This document shows positions 33,859-42,844 of a stretch of DNA of 64,000 nt, in pieces. Position 1 is the first letter of the stretch; each line of letters starts with the position of its first letter. A program made the position numbers and the translations under genes. Below the pieces are notes generated by a model. It searched no databases, was not told the DNA's origin, and was given only the letters and a program-made list of their open reading frames with translations. The stretch is from contig SZPE01000002.1 of the NCBI GenBank assembly GCA_030263555.1, positions 62,001-126,000 on the forward strand. The letters are read 5' to 3'. Source of the stretch: CFX2 sp014338005 (GTDB taxonomy: Bacteria; Chloroflexota; Anaerolineae; Aggregatilineales; Phototrophicaceae).

Positions 33859-34203
33859 GTGAATGAACTTATGGCATCCCTGGTCGCGCCAGACCGCGAC
33901 CATCCCGAAATCCAGGCCGGTGATACGGTAAAAGTTCATGTCCGCATCGTCGAGGGCGACCGGGAGCGTATCCAGGTTTTCCAGGGCGTGGTTATCCGGC
34001 TGCGCGGCGGCGGCAACGAGAAAAACTTCACCGTGCGCCGCATCGCCAGTCATGGCATCGGCGTGGAGCGCACATTCCTGCTCAAAAGCCCGCGCGTCGA
34101 AAAAATCGAAATTTTACGCCGCGCCAAAGTGCGCCGCGCCCAGCTTTATTACCTGCGTGACCTGCGCGGTAAAGCCGCCCGCCTGAAGGAGAAAAGGCGC
34201 TAG
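33859..34203 (+). CDS. rplS: 50S ribosomal protein L19
   Basis: A 114-residue protein matching L19 throughout: PEIQAGDTVKVHVRIVEGDR, RIQVFQGVVIRLRGGGNEKN, FTVRRIASHGIGVERTFLL, and SPRVEKIEILRRAKVRRAQL YYLRDLRGKAARLKEKR. L19 sits at the 30S-50S interface. In most bacteria rplS follows trmD/rimM; here it has its own promoter and leader and is followed 3 nt later by an amidotransferase gene. The start is GTG at 33859. Confidence 0.97.
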   Translation: MNELMASLVAPDRDHPEIQAGDTVKVHVRIVEGDRERIQVFQGVVIRLRGGGNEKNFTVRRIASHGIGVERTFLLKSPRVEKIEILRRAKVRRAQLYYLRDLRGKAARLKEKRR

Positions 34204-34206
34204 GCT

Positions 34207-34932
34207 TTGGGGCCGCTCATCGGTATTACAACTTCAAACTATGTTTCGCCCGCCACCGGCTGGCACTTTAACCGGGGTTATCTGGGCTGTATCCAGGCCG
34301 TCGCCGATGCAGGCGGCCTGCCGGTGCTGATTCCGTTGAGCGTGGATGCCGAAATCCGGCGGCAGATTTACGAACGGCTGGACGGCCTGCTGCTTTCCGG
34401 CGGTGAGGACATCAATCCGGCAGTTTACGGGGCGGAGCGCCACCCGGCTACCGGCAAGGTGGACGCAGACCGCGATCAAGCCGAATTACAGCTTGCTCGC
34501 TGGGCAGTTGAGGACGACCTGCCCACCTTTGCTATTTGCCGGGGACACCAACTGCTGAACGTCGCCCTCGGCGGCACGTTGATTCAGGATGTTCCATCCC
34601 AGGTGCAGACGACCATCAACCATGACTGCCTGCCGCGTCATGCCCTGGCGCACACGGTTGAAGTTGACCCCGCCAGCCGGTTAGCGGCCATCCTGGGAAC
34701 GACCCACCTGCCGGTGAACAGCGTGCATCACCAGTCGGTCGAACGGCCTGCCCCGCCGCTCCAGGTGACGGCTTATGCCCCTGACGGCGTGCTGGAAGGC
34801 ACAGAACTGCCGGATAAAACCTTCGTCCTCAGCGTGCAGTGGCATCCTGAAGACCTGTTCCGCGAGCATGAACCCATGCGCCGGTTATTTCGCGCTTTTG
34901 TTCAGGCGGCAAATGGAACTCACGCCCCTTAA
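34207..34932 (+). CDS. Class I glutamine amidotransferase, peptidase C26 family (PuuD-like)
   Basis: A 241-residue gamma-glutamyl hydrolase-like protein. LDGLLLSGGEDINPAVYG, the nucleophile C111 in FAICRGHQLLNVALGG, and the His-Glu pair in VLSVQWHPED (about residue 217) complete the catalytic triad. PuuD-type enzymes hydrolyse gamma-glutamyl-GABA or related gamma-glutamyl amides. The start codon is TTG, only 3 nt after rplS, so translation may be coupled. Substrate uncertain. Confidence 0.85.
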   Translation: MGPLIGITTSNYVSPATGWHFNRGYLGCIQAVADAGGLPVLIPLSVDAEIRRQIYERLDGLLLSGGEDINPAVYGAERHPATGKVDADRDQAELQLARWAVEDDLPTFAICRGHQLLNVALGGTLIQDVPSQVQTTINHDCLPRHALAHTVEVDPASRLAAILGTTHLPVNSVHHQSVERPAPPLQVTAYAPDGVLEGTELPDKTFVLSVQWHPEDLFREHEPMRRLFRAFVQAANGTHAP

Positions 34933-35019
34933 CACGCTTTTCGCGGCTTCTCGCTCCCCTGTCCGCGTCGTTCGAGACGGGGGGCGTTTTATTCAGGGTT
35001 TTGTGAGCGAGCCATCCCG

Positions 35020-35811
35020 ATGACGGCCAGCACCTCATATATCGGCGTCCTCGATTCCGGCATCGGTGGGCTGTCGGTGCTGCGGCAGATTCACCACCTT
35101 TTGCCCAACCACCCTACGCTATATTTCGCCGATCAGGCCCACCTGCCCTACGGCCCGCGCCCGGCAGCGGAGACGCGCGCATACGTGACGGCCATCACGC
35201 GCTTTCTGCTGGAACGCGGCGCGGCGGTGATCGTGCTGGCCTGTAATGCGGCCAGCGCCGCCAGCCTGTACAACCTGCGGGAGAAGTATCCGAACGTGCC
35301 ATTCGTCGGCATGGAGCCGGCGGTTAAACCGGCAGCGGCGGCTACGCGAACCGGCGTCATCGGCGTGTTGACCACCCGCACGACGGCGAACGGCGCGCTT
35401 TACCAGCACACGCTGGAGCGCCACGCCGGGCGCGCGCGCGTGCTGACGCAGATCGCGCCGGAACTGGTGATGATTGCCGAGTCCGGCAGCGCGAACACGC
35501 CGGAAAATCGGGACATCATCCGGCGTTACATCGAGCCGCTGGTCGAGGCGGGCGCGGACCAGATCGTGCTGGCCTGCACCCATTTCCCATTTTTGAGCGA
35601 AACGATTCAGGATATTGCCGGGCCGGGCGTGGAACTGGTAGACCCCGCCCCGGCGGTCGCGCGGCAGGTCGCCCGTGTCTGGCCGAATGGTTTAACGCCA
35701 ACACCCGCGCCGAACGAGTATTTCACCAGCGGCAGCCCGGCAGCCTTCCAGGCTATGCTCAAACGGCTGACCGGCATAGAAGCGCTCATTGGTTATTATC
35801 ACACCGGCTGA
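35020..35811 (+). CDS. murI: Glutamate racemase
   Basis: A 263-residue racemase with VLDSGIGGLSVL (D12), YFADQAHLPYGPR, the two catalytic cysteines in VLACNAASAASL (C75) and IVLACTHFPFL (about 188), and GMEPAVKPAA. It makes D-glutamate for peptidoglycan. The length is usual for MurI. It ends convergently with a minus-strand membrane-protein gene, with a palindromic repeat between. Confidence 0.93.
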   Translation: MTASTSYIGVLDSGIGGLSVLRQIHHLLPNHPTLYFADQAHLPYGPRPAAETRAYVTAITRFLLERGAAVIVLACNAASAASLYNLREKYPNVPFVGMEPAVKPAAAATRTGVIGVLTTRTTANGALYQHTLERHAGRARVLTQIAPELVMIAESGSANTPENRDIIRRYIEPLVEAGADQIVLACTHFPFLSETIQDIAGPGVELVDPAPAVARQVARVWPNGLTPTPAPNEYFTSGSPAAFQAMLKRLTGIEALIGYYHTG

Positions 35812-35821
35812 AAACAAGCGC

Positions 35822-35911
35822 CTAATACATCAACCAGATGAGAATGCCTGCCTCCGACAGTGAGCTTAAGCCCACTGCCAGTATGCAGATTAAGCTGGTT
35901 CATGTGCTTAG
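35822..35911. repeat. Palindromic interspersed repeat, copy 2
   Basis: A 90-bp element about 88% identical to the one at 5373-5461. It starts CTAATACAT and ends ATGTGCTTAG; its core is AGTGAGCTTAAGCCCACT (one mismatch to the perfect palindrome of copy 1). Again the right end provides the stop codon (TAA) of the minus-strand gene that enters it. Confidence 0.8.
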
Positions 35912-36321
35912 CGGTTTCTACCCGCATCCATCTTTTCATCCTCGATCCACAGGCTGCCGGTTTCGTCATCCGCTGCGCCGGCCTCCGGCTCATCATCGGC
36001 TTCATAATCGGCCAGGTCTTGCTGATGCCGCCGGAGCGCCTGCACCACCAGCCAATCTCTGGACTCCATCAGGTACACCAGCGCCAGATGCCCGACCAGT
36101 GCCAGCACCAGCGCCAGCGTGATGCTGAGCCGGTCGGTGAAAAACGTGCCTTCAAAACCCCGGCCAACAGCCCCATAAGATGAATACCAGTTCAACCACA
36201 TGGCCGCCTGGAAAGTCAGCGACAGAACGGCGTGAATCACCAGTTCCGACCGCCGCCGGTGGAAACGTTCGATAGACTCAAAAGCAGCGATCAAATCGCG
36301 TTTTTTCTTTTTTTCCGGCAT
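35908..36321 (-). CDS. Two-helix membrane protein of unknown function
   Basis: A 137-residue protein with a basic N terminus (MPEKKKKRDLIAAFE), then helix-loop-helix (ELVIHAVLSLTFQAAMWLNW and ITLALVLALVGHLALVYLM) and an acidic C-terminal tail. The arrangement resembles 2TM-domain proteins. It lies 20 nt downstream of the histidine kinase gene at 36342-38633 and is probably co-transcribed. Its last codon and stop overlap the palindromic repeat, so the C terminus may have been set by insertion of that element. Confidence 0.65.
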   Translation of the reverse strand: MPEKKKKRDLIAAFESIERFHRRRSELVIHAVLSLTFQAAMWLNWYSSYGAVGRGFEGTFFTDRLSITLALVLALVGHLALVYLMESRDWLVVQALRRHQQDLADYEADDEPEAGAADDETGSLWIEDEKMDAGRNR

Positions 36322-36341
36322 CTATCCGCCTTTCTACTCGC

Positions 36342-38633
36342 TCAGGCCGATGTTTTCTCCGCCTCGCCATCGAAGGGCAGCACGCGCCGGGCGTGTTCCG
36401 GCGGTTGAATGGGCAGCAGGATATAAAAAGTGGAGCCGGGGCAGGTTTGCAGGTTGTGGCCGGGGCTTTCCACCCAGATTCTGCCGCCATGCCCTTCGAT
36501 GACGCCCTTTGCAATCGTCAGCCCCAGGCCCGGCCCCGCGCCCATGAATTTATACGCGCCGGTGGAGTGCAGGCCGGGGTCGTAAGCGCGGTAGAACTTC
36601 TGGAAAATCAGTTCCAGGTTTTCCCTGGCGACACCCACCCCGGTATCCGATATAGCGATCAGAATATGGTCAACATCGCCGGGTTTTTCGGCGGGCTGCA
36701 AGCTGGCATTGATGTCAATCCGCCCGCCGTCGGGTGTGAATTTGATGGCATTGACGACCACGTTACGAAACGCCTGCACCAGCCGTTGAAGATCGGCCTC
36801 GATAGCGGGCAGGCCGCGCAGGCCGCGCGCGGAAAGCGTCAGCTTGCGCTGTTTGATGACATCCGTCAGCGGCTCGATCGCCATGCGGACAACCGCTTCC
36901 GGTGTCGTCTGGGTGAAGCGCAAATCCATCGCGTTGACATCGAGCTGGCTGACATCCAGCATGGCCGTGATGAGTTCTTCCATCCGCTCGGCGGCTTTCC
37001 GCAGGTTAGAAACCAGGCCGCTGGTCTGGTCCTGGTTGAGCATCCCCTGTTGGTTCAGCGCATCCACGATGTCTGTATAACCGCGAATCTGCGCCAGCGG
37101 CGTACGCAGCTCATGGCTGGCGATGGTCACAAACTCGGTTTTGACCGAATCCAGTCTTTCAAGCTGCTCGTTGGCCTCCTCTAACCCGCGATTGAGCGAC
37201 TGCATACTGCGGTTAAGGTGGCGCAGATCGGCCACCAGGCGGGCATTTCGCAGCGCGACGCCGGTCTGGTTTGCCATCGTCGCCAGCAGTTCCAGATCGC
37301 GGGCATAAAACGGCGCATCGTTCAGCTTCGGCCCGCAGGCCAGAATGCCGATAAGCGTATTTTCGACGATGATCGGGGCGAAGGCGCTCATTTGCAGGTT
37401 AGCGAAAAACTGCCGTTCCTGCGCGTCCAGGTTGGCGTGTTGAGGGCTGAATTCCAGATCGAATTGGGACAGCGGGGACTGCTCGACGGCCAGTTGGCGG
37501 TAGACCGAGCCGTTTTTAGCGATATAACCTCTGGTCGTTTCATTAAATGCCCCGCCCACGATGATGATGAGTTCAATCTTTCCATCCTCGCCGCCGGTAT
37601 CGTTCACCAGCATCAACCCAGAGCGGCGGACGCGCAGCGACTCGTTCAGGGTTTCGGTCGCCATTTTGACCAGCTGATCCAGTTCCACCGCGCCGGAAAC
37701 TTTCTGACTGTATTTACGGGCAGCGACGGTCGGGCTGATGGACGAACCACGCAGCAGCGGCTGAACCAGGATGTCCGCTATCTGCCGCACCGGCACATAC
37801 ACAATGGCGACCGCCAGCGCCAGCAGCGCCAGCAGCAGATTACCTTCTGCATCCTGCTGAACCGGCGCGCGGCTGACGACCTGTAACACCCCAAAAACGA
37901 TCAGCGCCGTCAGTGTTACCAGCAGCGCCGTCCGCATCCCCAGGCTCAGGCTGCTGCGGATGTCAAAAACGCGGTGTGACACCTGGGCATACAGCGCGCC
38001 CAGCACGCCCACCAGCAGTATCACCCGTCCCAGCAGCGTAAGCGTGGTGCTGCCGCTGATCGCCAGCACGACGCCGATCAGGATAACGGCGATGGTGATA
38101 ATCCAGAACAGCGACCGGTTGGCAACTTCCGGCAGCAGGGCGATATAGAAGGAATAAAACGCCACCGCCAGCAGCGCCGCGCTCATAACCACCAGCCCGG
38201 CCAGGGCAAACAGGCTGAAAGGGTTGCGTGTGGCAAACGCCTGCACCAGCCATTCCCCCTGGGCAATGCTGATCGTCTCGCTCAGAAAGCCGGTCACGAC
38301 CAGCCCCGCAAACCATAAAACGCCCAGCGCCAGCCACAGCCGCCGCCAGCGTTCCGGCGACTGGCGGCGCATATCGGTGATAACCAGCGCGCCGAAAGCA
38401 ATCACCATCGCGGCCAGAGCAAACATGATCGCCGCGCTGCGCCCGAACCGCCCCGCGATTAACGCCTCCTGCGGCAGAAAAAATGCCGCCGCCGACAGCA
38501 GCGAAAAAAGCACCGTCAGCGACAGCCACAGATAGCCGGTTCGCACCAACTTCCGGCGGGCCAGCACGTAAACTAGAATAAGCGCGTGCAGCACGACGCT
38601 GGCAGCCGTGACCGCGCTGAGAAGTGAAGTCAT
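36342..38633 (-). CDS. Membrane sensor histidine kinase with GAF domain
   Basis: A 763-residue kinase. Seven or eight helices cover residues 1-285, a GAF domain about 310-470, a coiled region (LRHLNRSMQSLNRGLEEANE) then HisKA with H507 in IASHELRTPLAQIRGY, and an ATPase domain with N box FRNVVVNAIKFTPDGG, G1 ISDTGVGVARENLEL and G2 GAGPGLGLTIAKG (about 700). AGGAACG precedes the ATG by 5 nt. The signal is likely sensed in the membrane or the GAF domain. No cognate response regulator is adjacent. Confidence 0.9.
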   Translation of the reverse strand: MTSLLSAVTAASVVLHALILVYVLARRKLVRTGYLWLSLTVLFSLLSAAAFFLPQEALIAGRFGRSAAIMFALAAMVIAFGALVITDMRRQSPERWRRLWLALGVLWFAGLVVTGFLSETISIAQGEWLVQAFATRNPFSLFALAGLVVMSAALLAVAFYSFYIALLPEVANRSLFWIITIAVILIGVVLAISGSTTLTLLGRVILLVGVLGALYAQVSHRVFDIRSSLSLGMRTALLVTLTALIVFGVLQVVSRAPVQQDAEGNLLLALLALAVAIVYVPVRQIADILVQPLLRGSSISPTVAARKYSQKVSGAVELDQLVKMATETLNESLRVRRSGLMLVNDTGGEDGKIELIIIVGGAFNETTRGYIAKNGSVYRQLAVEQSPLSQFDLEFSPQHANLDAQERQFFANLQMSAFAPIIVENTLIGILACGPKLNDAPFYARDLELLATMANQTGVALRNARLVADLRHLNRSMQSLNRGLEEANEQLERLDSVKTEFVTIASHELRTPLAQIRGYTDIVDALNQQGMLNQDQTSGLVSNLRKAAERMEELITAMLDVSQLDVNAMDLRFTQTTPEAVVRMAIEPLTDVIKQRKLTLSARGLRGLPAIEADLQRLVQAFRNVVVNAIKFTPDGGRIDINASLQPAEKPGDVDHILIAISDTGVGVARENLELIFQKFYRAYDPGLHSTGAYKFMGAGPGLGLTIAKGVIEGHGGRIWVESPGHNLQTCPGSTFYILLPIQPPEHARRVLPFDGEAEKTSA

Positions 38634-38691
38634 GATCGTTCCTGGCTCAAAGCAAAATGTAAAAAGTACATCGCTTTTTCTGCTTGCACGG

Positions 38692-40092
38692 CTATTTCAA
38701 AATATAGTACGTGCCTTTCTTAGACCCTACTTTAAGCAAGATTCCTTGCTCTACCATATCAGCCAGATCGAGGCGCAGCGTCTCCGCCGACACACCCTGG
38801 CACAAGGAGCGGTACTCGCGGTTGGTGATTGAACCATGCTCGCGGATGTATTGCAAAGCCCGCGCCTGCCGGTGGTTCGTGTTGCGCGCCCATTCCGGGG
38901 GTTTCTGCCGCTCGCGCTCGTTATACAGCGTCACGGCGAAACTGTACGGACGCGCGTCGAAGTAGGGCGGCTTGTGGCCGGCCTGCTGCATCACTTCCAT
39001 CATGCGGTCAATACCCAGCCCCAATTCTTCGATATATCCCCATTGGAACAGGCCGTTGACGATGCGCGGGTTGCGGCTGAAGTGTTCATCCACGATGTTT
39101 TCCACCGTGATGAACCCCGGCAGTCCCCCTGGCGAAATCACTTCCAGCCGGTCGGAATACATGCGGATTTCGATGCGCCGCCCTTTCAGCCGGTAATCCC
39201 GGTGGCAGATGGCGTTCACAATCGCCTCGCGGACGGCAAACTGCGGATATTCGTAGGTTTCCTCGCGCTCCAGCCCCTTAACGACCGCGCTCACCGCCAT
39301 CTCGCTCCAGATCAGATTCCAGGAATTTTCGATCAGGCGCGGCAGCGGGCCGGTCAGCTCCTCGCGGCGGGTATAACCGGCCAGGCCATTTTCGCCGCGC
39401 GGCGTTTTGCCGACGAACTTGGCGAAAACGACGCTGCTCTGCGGCAGCCAGTGCTGCGGATATTCCGCGAACAGCAGAATGCCGCTGACGGTCGCTTTAC
39501 CCTCGTCGTTGACTGCCCCGATTTCTTTCATCAGGTCGGCGATTTTGCCGTTGTAGGGGCGCTTGGTACGTTCGGCACGTTTGGTCAGGTACTCGGTGAT
39601 GATCTTGTTGCTGAAATCATCCATCGTCGCGCCGGGAACAACTTCCAGTTCGTAATCCCCGGTGCTTTTGGCGCTCGCCAGTTTGAGGATTTCCTGGCCG
39701 CCCAGCGGGCGATTTTTTACGCCGCTGCGGATCAACACGCGCCCATCGGACAGGGCGTGCAGCTCGATGCTGCGCGGTACGCGCAGGGTGAACAGCGTCC
39801 CTTTTTCACTTTCGATCTGCTCCCATGTGCCGACGACGACCGGCGGGTTGCAGGCTGTATCCGCCGCTTTAAGCGCCTTTTCCAACGCCTGCGCCTCGAT
39901 CTTTTTAGAGGCCGGCTCGCCATCTTCTTTTAAACCGAAGATGATGGTTCCTCCTTCGGTATTGGCGAAAGCGACCAGTGTCTCGGCAATCACGTCCGAG
40001 TCCGCTTTTTCCAGAAAGGCCACGCGCGGCCCTTGTTCGGGTTTTTCCAGGTCTAGGGTTGGCATTCTGGTCAATTGAGATGCAAAACTCAT
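38692..40092 (-). CDS. AlbA_2 (Schlafen-like) ATP-binding regulator
   Basis: A 466-residue protein. The N-terminal AlbA_2/Schlafen-type domain shows AETLVAFANTEGGTIIFGLKEDG (split motif) and VLIRSGVKNRPLGGQEIL; the central part holds the GHKL-like segment FAVREAIVNAICHRDYRLKG and ELGLGIDRMMEVMQQAG of the HATPase_c_4/RecG-related group; the C terminus is a winged helix (EHGSITNREYRSLCQGVSAE). Such proteins are putative DNA-binding regulators, some in defence or stress contexts. No clear ribosome binding site; 40065 is an alternative start. Divergent from the radical SAM operon. Confidence 0.8.
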   Translation of the reverse strand: MSFASQLTRMPTLDLEKPEQGPRVAFLEKADSDVIAETLVAFANTEGGTIIFGLKEDGEPASKKIEAQALEKALKAADTACNPPVVVGTWEQIESEKGTLFTLRVPRSIELHALSDGRVLIRSGVKNRPLGGQEILKLASAKSTGDYELEVVPGATMDDFSNKIITEYLTKRAERTKRPYNGKIADLMKEIGAVNDEGKATVSGILLFAEYPQHWLPQSSVVFAKFVGKTPRGENGLAGYTRREELTGPLPRLIENSWNLIWSEMAVSAVVKGLEREETYEYPQFAVREAIVNAICHRDYRLKGRRIEIRMYSDRLEVISPGGLPGFITVENIVDEHFSRNPRIVNGLFQWGYIEELGLGIDRMMEVMQQAGHKPPYFDARPYSFAVTLYNERERQKPPEWARNTNHRQARALQYIREHGSITNREYRSLCQGVSAETLRLDLADMVEQGILLKVGSKKGTYYILK

Positions 40093-40183
40093 CTAAAAGT
40101 ACAGTAAGGATTGTAGCATAGATTATAATGGGCGATAGGCTTGTGGTGGGTTTATATTTGGCAGCTTCGGACACAAGACGATC

Positions 40184-41266
40184 ATGGGAACAAAAAGCCT
40201 GCTCAACCTCATCGGCAGCCGCCTGCACGCGCTGCCCCTACTAGTTTTGTATTTGACCGACGGCTGCAACAGCCGGTGTGTTACCTGCGACATCTGGCGC
40301 AGTCCACGCCGCAACATGCGCCAGGAACTGGTCGAGGCGCTGGCCGGGTCACTTCAAAACCTGCAAACGCGCCGGGTGCTGCTCAGCGGCGGCGAAGCCA
40401 TGCAGCATCCCCACTGGCCGGAAATTGCCCGCCGCTTCCGCGACGAAGGCGCAGCCGTCATGCTGCTGACCAACGGGCTGCTGCTGCGGAAGCAGGCCGA
40501 GGCGGTGATCGCCAACGTGGATGAGGTCATCGTGAGCCTGGACGGCGGCACGGCAGAAACGTATGCCGCCATTCGCGGCGTGGATGCTTTTGACCTGGTG
40601 CTGGAAGGCATTCGCGCCGTCCGCGCCAGCGGCGTGCCGGTCATCACGCGGACAACCGTACAGCGCGCCAACTACCATGAAATCCCACAGATCATCGAAG
40701 TGGCGCGGGCTGCGGGCGTTAATCGCATCAGTTTTCTGGCTGTTGATGTGAGCAGCATTCATGCCTTCGGGCCGCGTTTTGCGCCTTCCGCCGAAGTGCC
40801 GGTTTCTGCGATCGCAACCCTGGGGCCGGACAGCCCGCCGGAACACGGCCCGGCAGCCGCCGCCCTGATGCCGGATGAGGTGATCGAATTCAGGCAGGTT
40901 ATTGAGGACATGACCGCGCGTTTTGCCGGTGATTTTGCTTCCGGCCTGATCGCCGAATCGCCGGCCAAACTGCGGCGGCTGGCGGATTATTTCGCCGCCC
41001 TCAACGGCGCGGCAGACTTTCCACAATCGCGCTGCAACGCGCCGCACATCAGCGCCGTCGTTGAAGTGGACGGCACGCTGCGCCCATGTTATTTTTTGCC
41101 CGAAGTTGGAAAAATCGAAGCAGAAGGCGCGCCCCTGCTCGAAACGCTCAACGGCCCGGAGGCGCTGGCGCTCCGGCAGGCGTATCGCGGCGGCCAGCGC
41201 CCAGAATGCGAACGCTGCGTCTGCCCCCTGTACAAAGGGCCGCGCGCCCTGCTGCGGATGTCATAA
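40184..41266 (+). CDS. Radical SAM/SPASM-type protein
   Basis: A 360-residue radical SAM enzyme. The [4Fe-4S] motif C-x3-C-x2-C is in DGCNSRCVTCDIW (about residue 29); LLSGGEAMQHPHW is the SAM-binding GGE motif. The C terminus has further cysteines, CNAPHISAVVEVDGTLRPCY and PECERCVCPLYKG, in a SPASM/twitch-like auxiliary cluster region. This group modifies peptides or small molecules. It is followed within 4 nt by a membrane protein and then a methyltransferase. TATAAT at 40124-40129 may be its -10 element. Substrate unknown. Confidence 0.87.
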   Translation: MGTKSLLNLIGSRLHALPLLVLYLTDGCNSRCVTCDIWRSPRRNMRQELVEALAGSLQNLQTRRVLLSGGEAMQHPHWPEIARRFRDEGAAVMLLTNGLLLRKQAEAVIANVDEVIVSLDGGTAETYAAIRGVDAFDLVLEGIRAVRASGVPVITRTTVQRANYHEIPQIIEVARAAGVNRISFLAVDVSSIHAFGPRFAPSAEVPVSAIATLGPDSPPEHGPAAAALMPDEVIEFRQVIEDMTARFAGDFASGLIAESPAKLRRLADYFAALNGAADFPQSRCNAPHISAVVEVDGTLRPCYFLPEVGKIEAEGAPLLETLNGPEALALRQAYRGGQRPECERCVCPLYKGPRALLRMS

Positions 41267-41270
41267 AATC

Positions 41271-41795
41271 ATGTTTGTGATCCCGGTTGTCCTCGTCAGC
41301 GTCTTTTTTCTGGCGCGCAGCACGCTGATCGTAATTGGCTGGTTGAAAAGCCCGGTCATCCGAACCTTCGAGCAGTACGGCGACCCGGAACCCATCTATA
41401 TGCCGCTGACGGGGCTTTTGTTCTGGGCCGGCATCCTGGCGATGGCGCTGGGCGCGTGGGCGTCCATCCTAGCAAATCTCAGTTTTCCGCTGATCGTACT
41501 GGGGTTCCTGCTGATTCTGACGACTCTTCTCATTTTTCAACATCCCGAACGCGCCGCGCCCTGGTACTACCGGCTGTTTAAGCTGCCGCGCTGGTATCAT
41601 CAACTGCGTGACCGCACCACCCGTTACGAACGGCGGCGTATCGCCTACGCCTGGCTGCGGATGCCCTGGCGGGCGCAGCTTACCTATAACAGTGATGACC
41701 GCGCCTTTTTCATCTGGGCCGATTACATTATTATGGGGACGGTGATGGATGAAGAAGACGCGCTGTTTTTGAACTCGCGCGAGGACTCTGCTTAG
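41271..41795 (+). CDS. Membrane protein of unknown function
   Basis: A 174-residue protein with an N-terminal helix (FVIPVVLVSVFFLARSTLIV), two more between residues 45 and 90 (PLTGLLFWAGILAMALGAW, FPLIVLGFLLILTTLLIF) and a charged C-terminal half rich in Arg and Trp (YYRLFKLPRWYHQLRD). The start at 41271 follows the radical SAM stop by 4 nt; frames extending further upstream are shadows of that gene. No family recognised; the tight spacing suggests function with the radical SAM protein and methyltransferase. Confidence 0.7.
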   Translation: MFVIPVVLVSVFFLARSTLIVIGWLKSPVIRTFEQYGDPEPIYMPLTGLLFWAGILAMALGAWASILANLSFPLIVLGFLLILTTLLIFQHPERAAPWYYRLFKLPRWYHQLRDRTTRYERRRIAYAWLRMPWRAQLTYNSDDRAFFIWADYIIMGTVMDEEDALFLNSREDSA

Positions 41796-41803
41796 GCTCT
41801 TTT

Positions 41804-42472
41804 ATGCTCGGACGAATTTTAAAGCGTTTTCGACCCGTTCCACCCACCTTGAACAGTCTGGAAGCCTACAAACGGTGGGCAGCCAGTTATCCCCCTCATG
41901 CCCACAACCCGCTGATGCAGGCCGAACAGCAGGCCATGCTCGATTTGCTGCCGGATATGCAGGGCAAACTGGCGCTTGACCTGGCCTGCGGGACGGGACG
42001 TTACAGCCGCCTGGCCGCCGAACGCGGCGCGTCGGTCATCATCGGCATGGACAACAGCGCCGCCATGTTAAAACGCAGCCAAAGGCGGCGGCTGGTACTC
42101 GCCGACGCCGGGGCTATTCCACTCGCCAGCAGTTCGGTGGATGTCGTGTTTTGCGGGCTGGCGCTGGGACATCTGCCCCGGCTCGCGCCACCGCTGTACG
42201 AAATCAGCCGCGTGTTAAAACCGGGCGGCTGCGCCCTGGTCAGCGACTTCCACCCGCTGCTGGCGCTTAACGGCGGGCGGCGCACTTTCACCACACCAAA
42301 CGGCCAGACTTATGCCGTCGAACATCACACGCACCTGTACAGCGATTACCATCAGGCGGCGCGATTGGTCGGCCTGCATGTGGCCGACGTGCTTGAGCCG
42401 CGCGCCGATCACCCATCAGCGCCGGCCGGATGGCCGGTGGCGATCATCTTTCGATTCGAGAAAAACGGCTAA
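41804..42472 (+). CDS. Class I SAM-dependent methyltransferase
   Basis: A 222-residue methyltransferase: motif I LALDLACGTGRYSRLAAERG (about residue 45), GMDNSAAMLKRS after strand 2, VDVVFCGLALGHL and SRVLKPGGCALVSDFHPLLA. UbiE/Methyltransf_11 type, probably on a small molecule. It is the third gene of the radical SAM operon and its stop overlaps by 4 nt the stop of a convergent small membrane-protein gene. Confidence 0.85.
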   Translation: MLGRILKRFRPVPPTLNSLEAYKRWAASYPPHAHNPLMQAEQQAMLDLLPDMQGKLALDLACGTGRYSRLAAERGASVIIGMDNSAAMLKRSQRRRLVLADAGAIPLASSSVDVVFCGLALGHLPRLAPPLYEISRVLKPGGCALVSDFHPLLALNGGRRTFTTPNGQTYAVEHHTHLYSDYHQAARLVGLHVADVLEPRADHPSAPAGWPVAIIFRFEKNG

Positions 42473-42702
42473 CCATCGTTTTTATCCGACGGTTTTACCA
42501 GCAAAATATAAGCGCCCAGAATGCCCGCAATCACGGCGGGCGGCACGCAGAGCGCGATCAGCAGCCGGGCGAACGGCTCTGCGCCTAACTGCCCCAATAC
42601 GCCCCACAGAATCAGAAATAAAATAATGCCCACCGCCGCCAGGGCGCCCCCCGCCGCGCTGGCTTTCGACAGGTTATTTCGATTAAACGGACTGTTATTC
42701 AT
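42469..42702 (-). CDS. Small two-helix membrane protein
   Basis: A 77-residue protein: MNNSPFNRNNLSKAS, then two helices (GGALAAVGIILFLILWGVLG and LLIALCVPPAVIAGILGAYI) and a charged tail. The ATG at 42702 has GGGGAGG at good spacing; upstream in-frame residues are non-conserved. Unknown function. Confidence 0.6.
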   Translation of the reverse strand: MNNSPFNRNNLSKASAAGGALAAVGIILFLILWGVLGQLGAEPFARLLIALCVPPAVIAGILGAYILLVKPSDKNDG

Positions 42703-42844
42703 TATACCTCCCCTTTCCATTATAGCCAGCGCCGCGAATCGTAATAGCCCAAACCGGAGGGGGAAAAAACCGCCCCACCGACACAAAGCCAGGCTGAACG
42801 CCGCTGCGGATTCAGCCCTTAACTCAAAACTCAGAACTTCTGCC

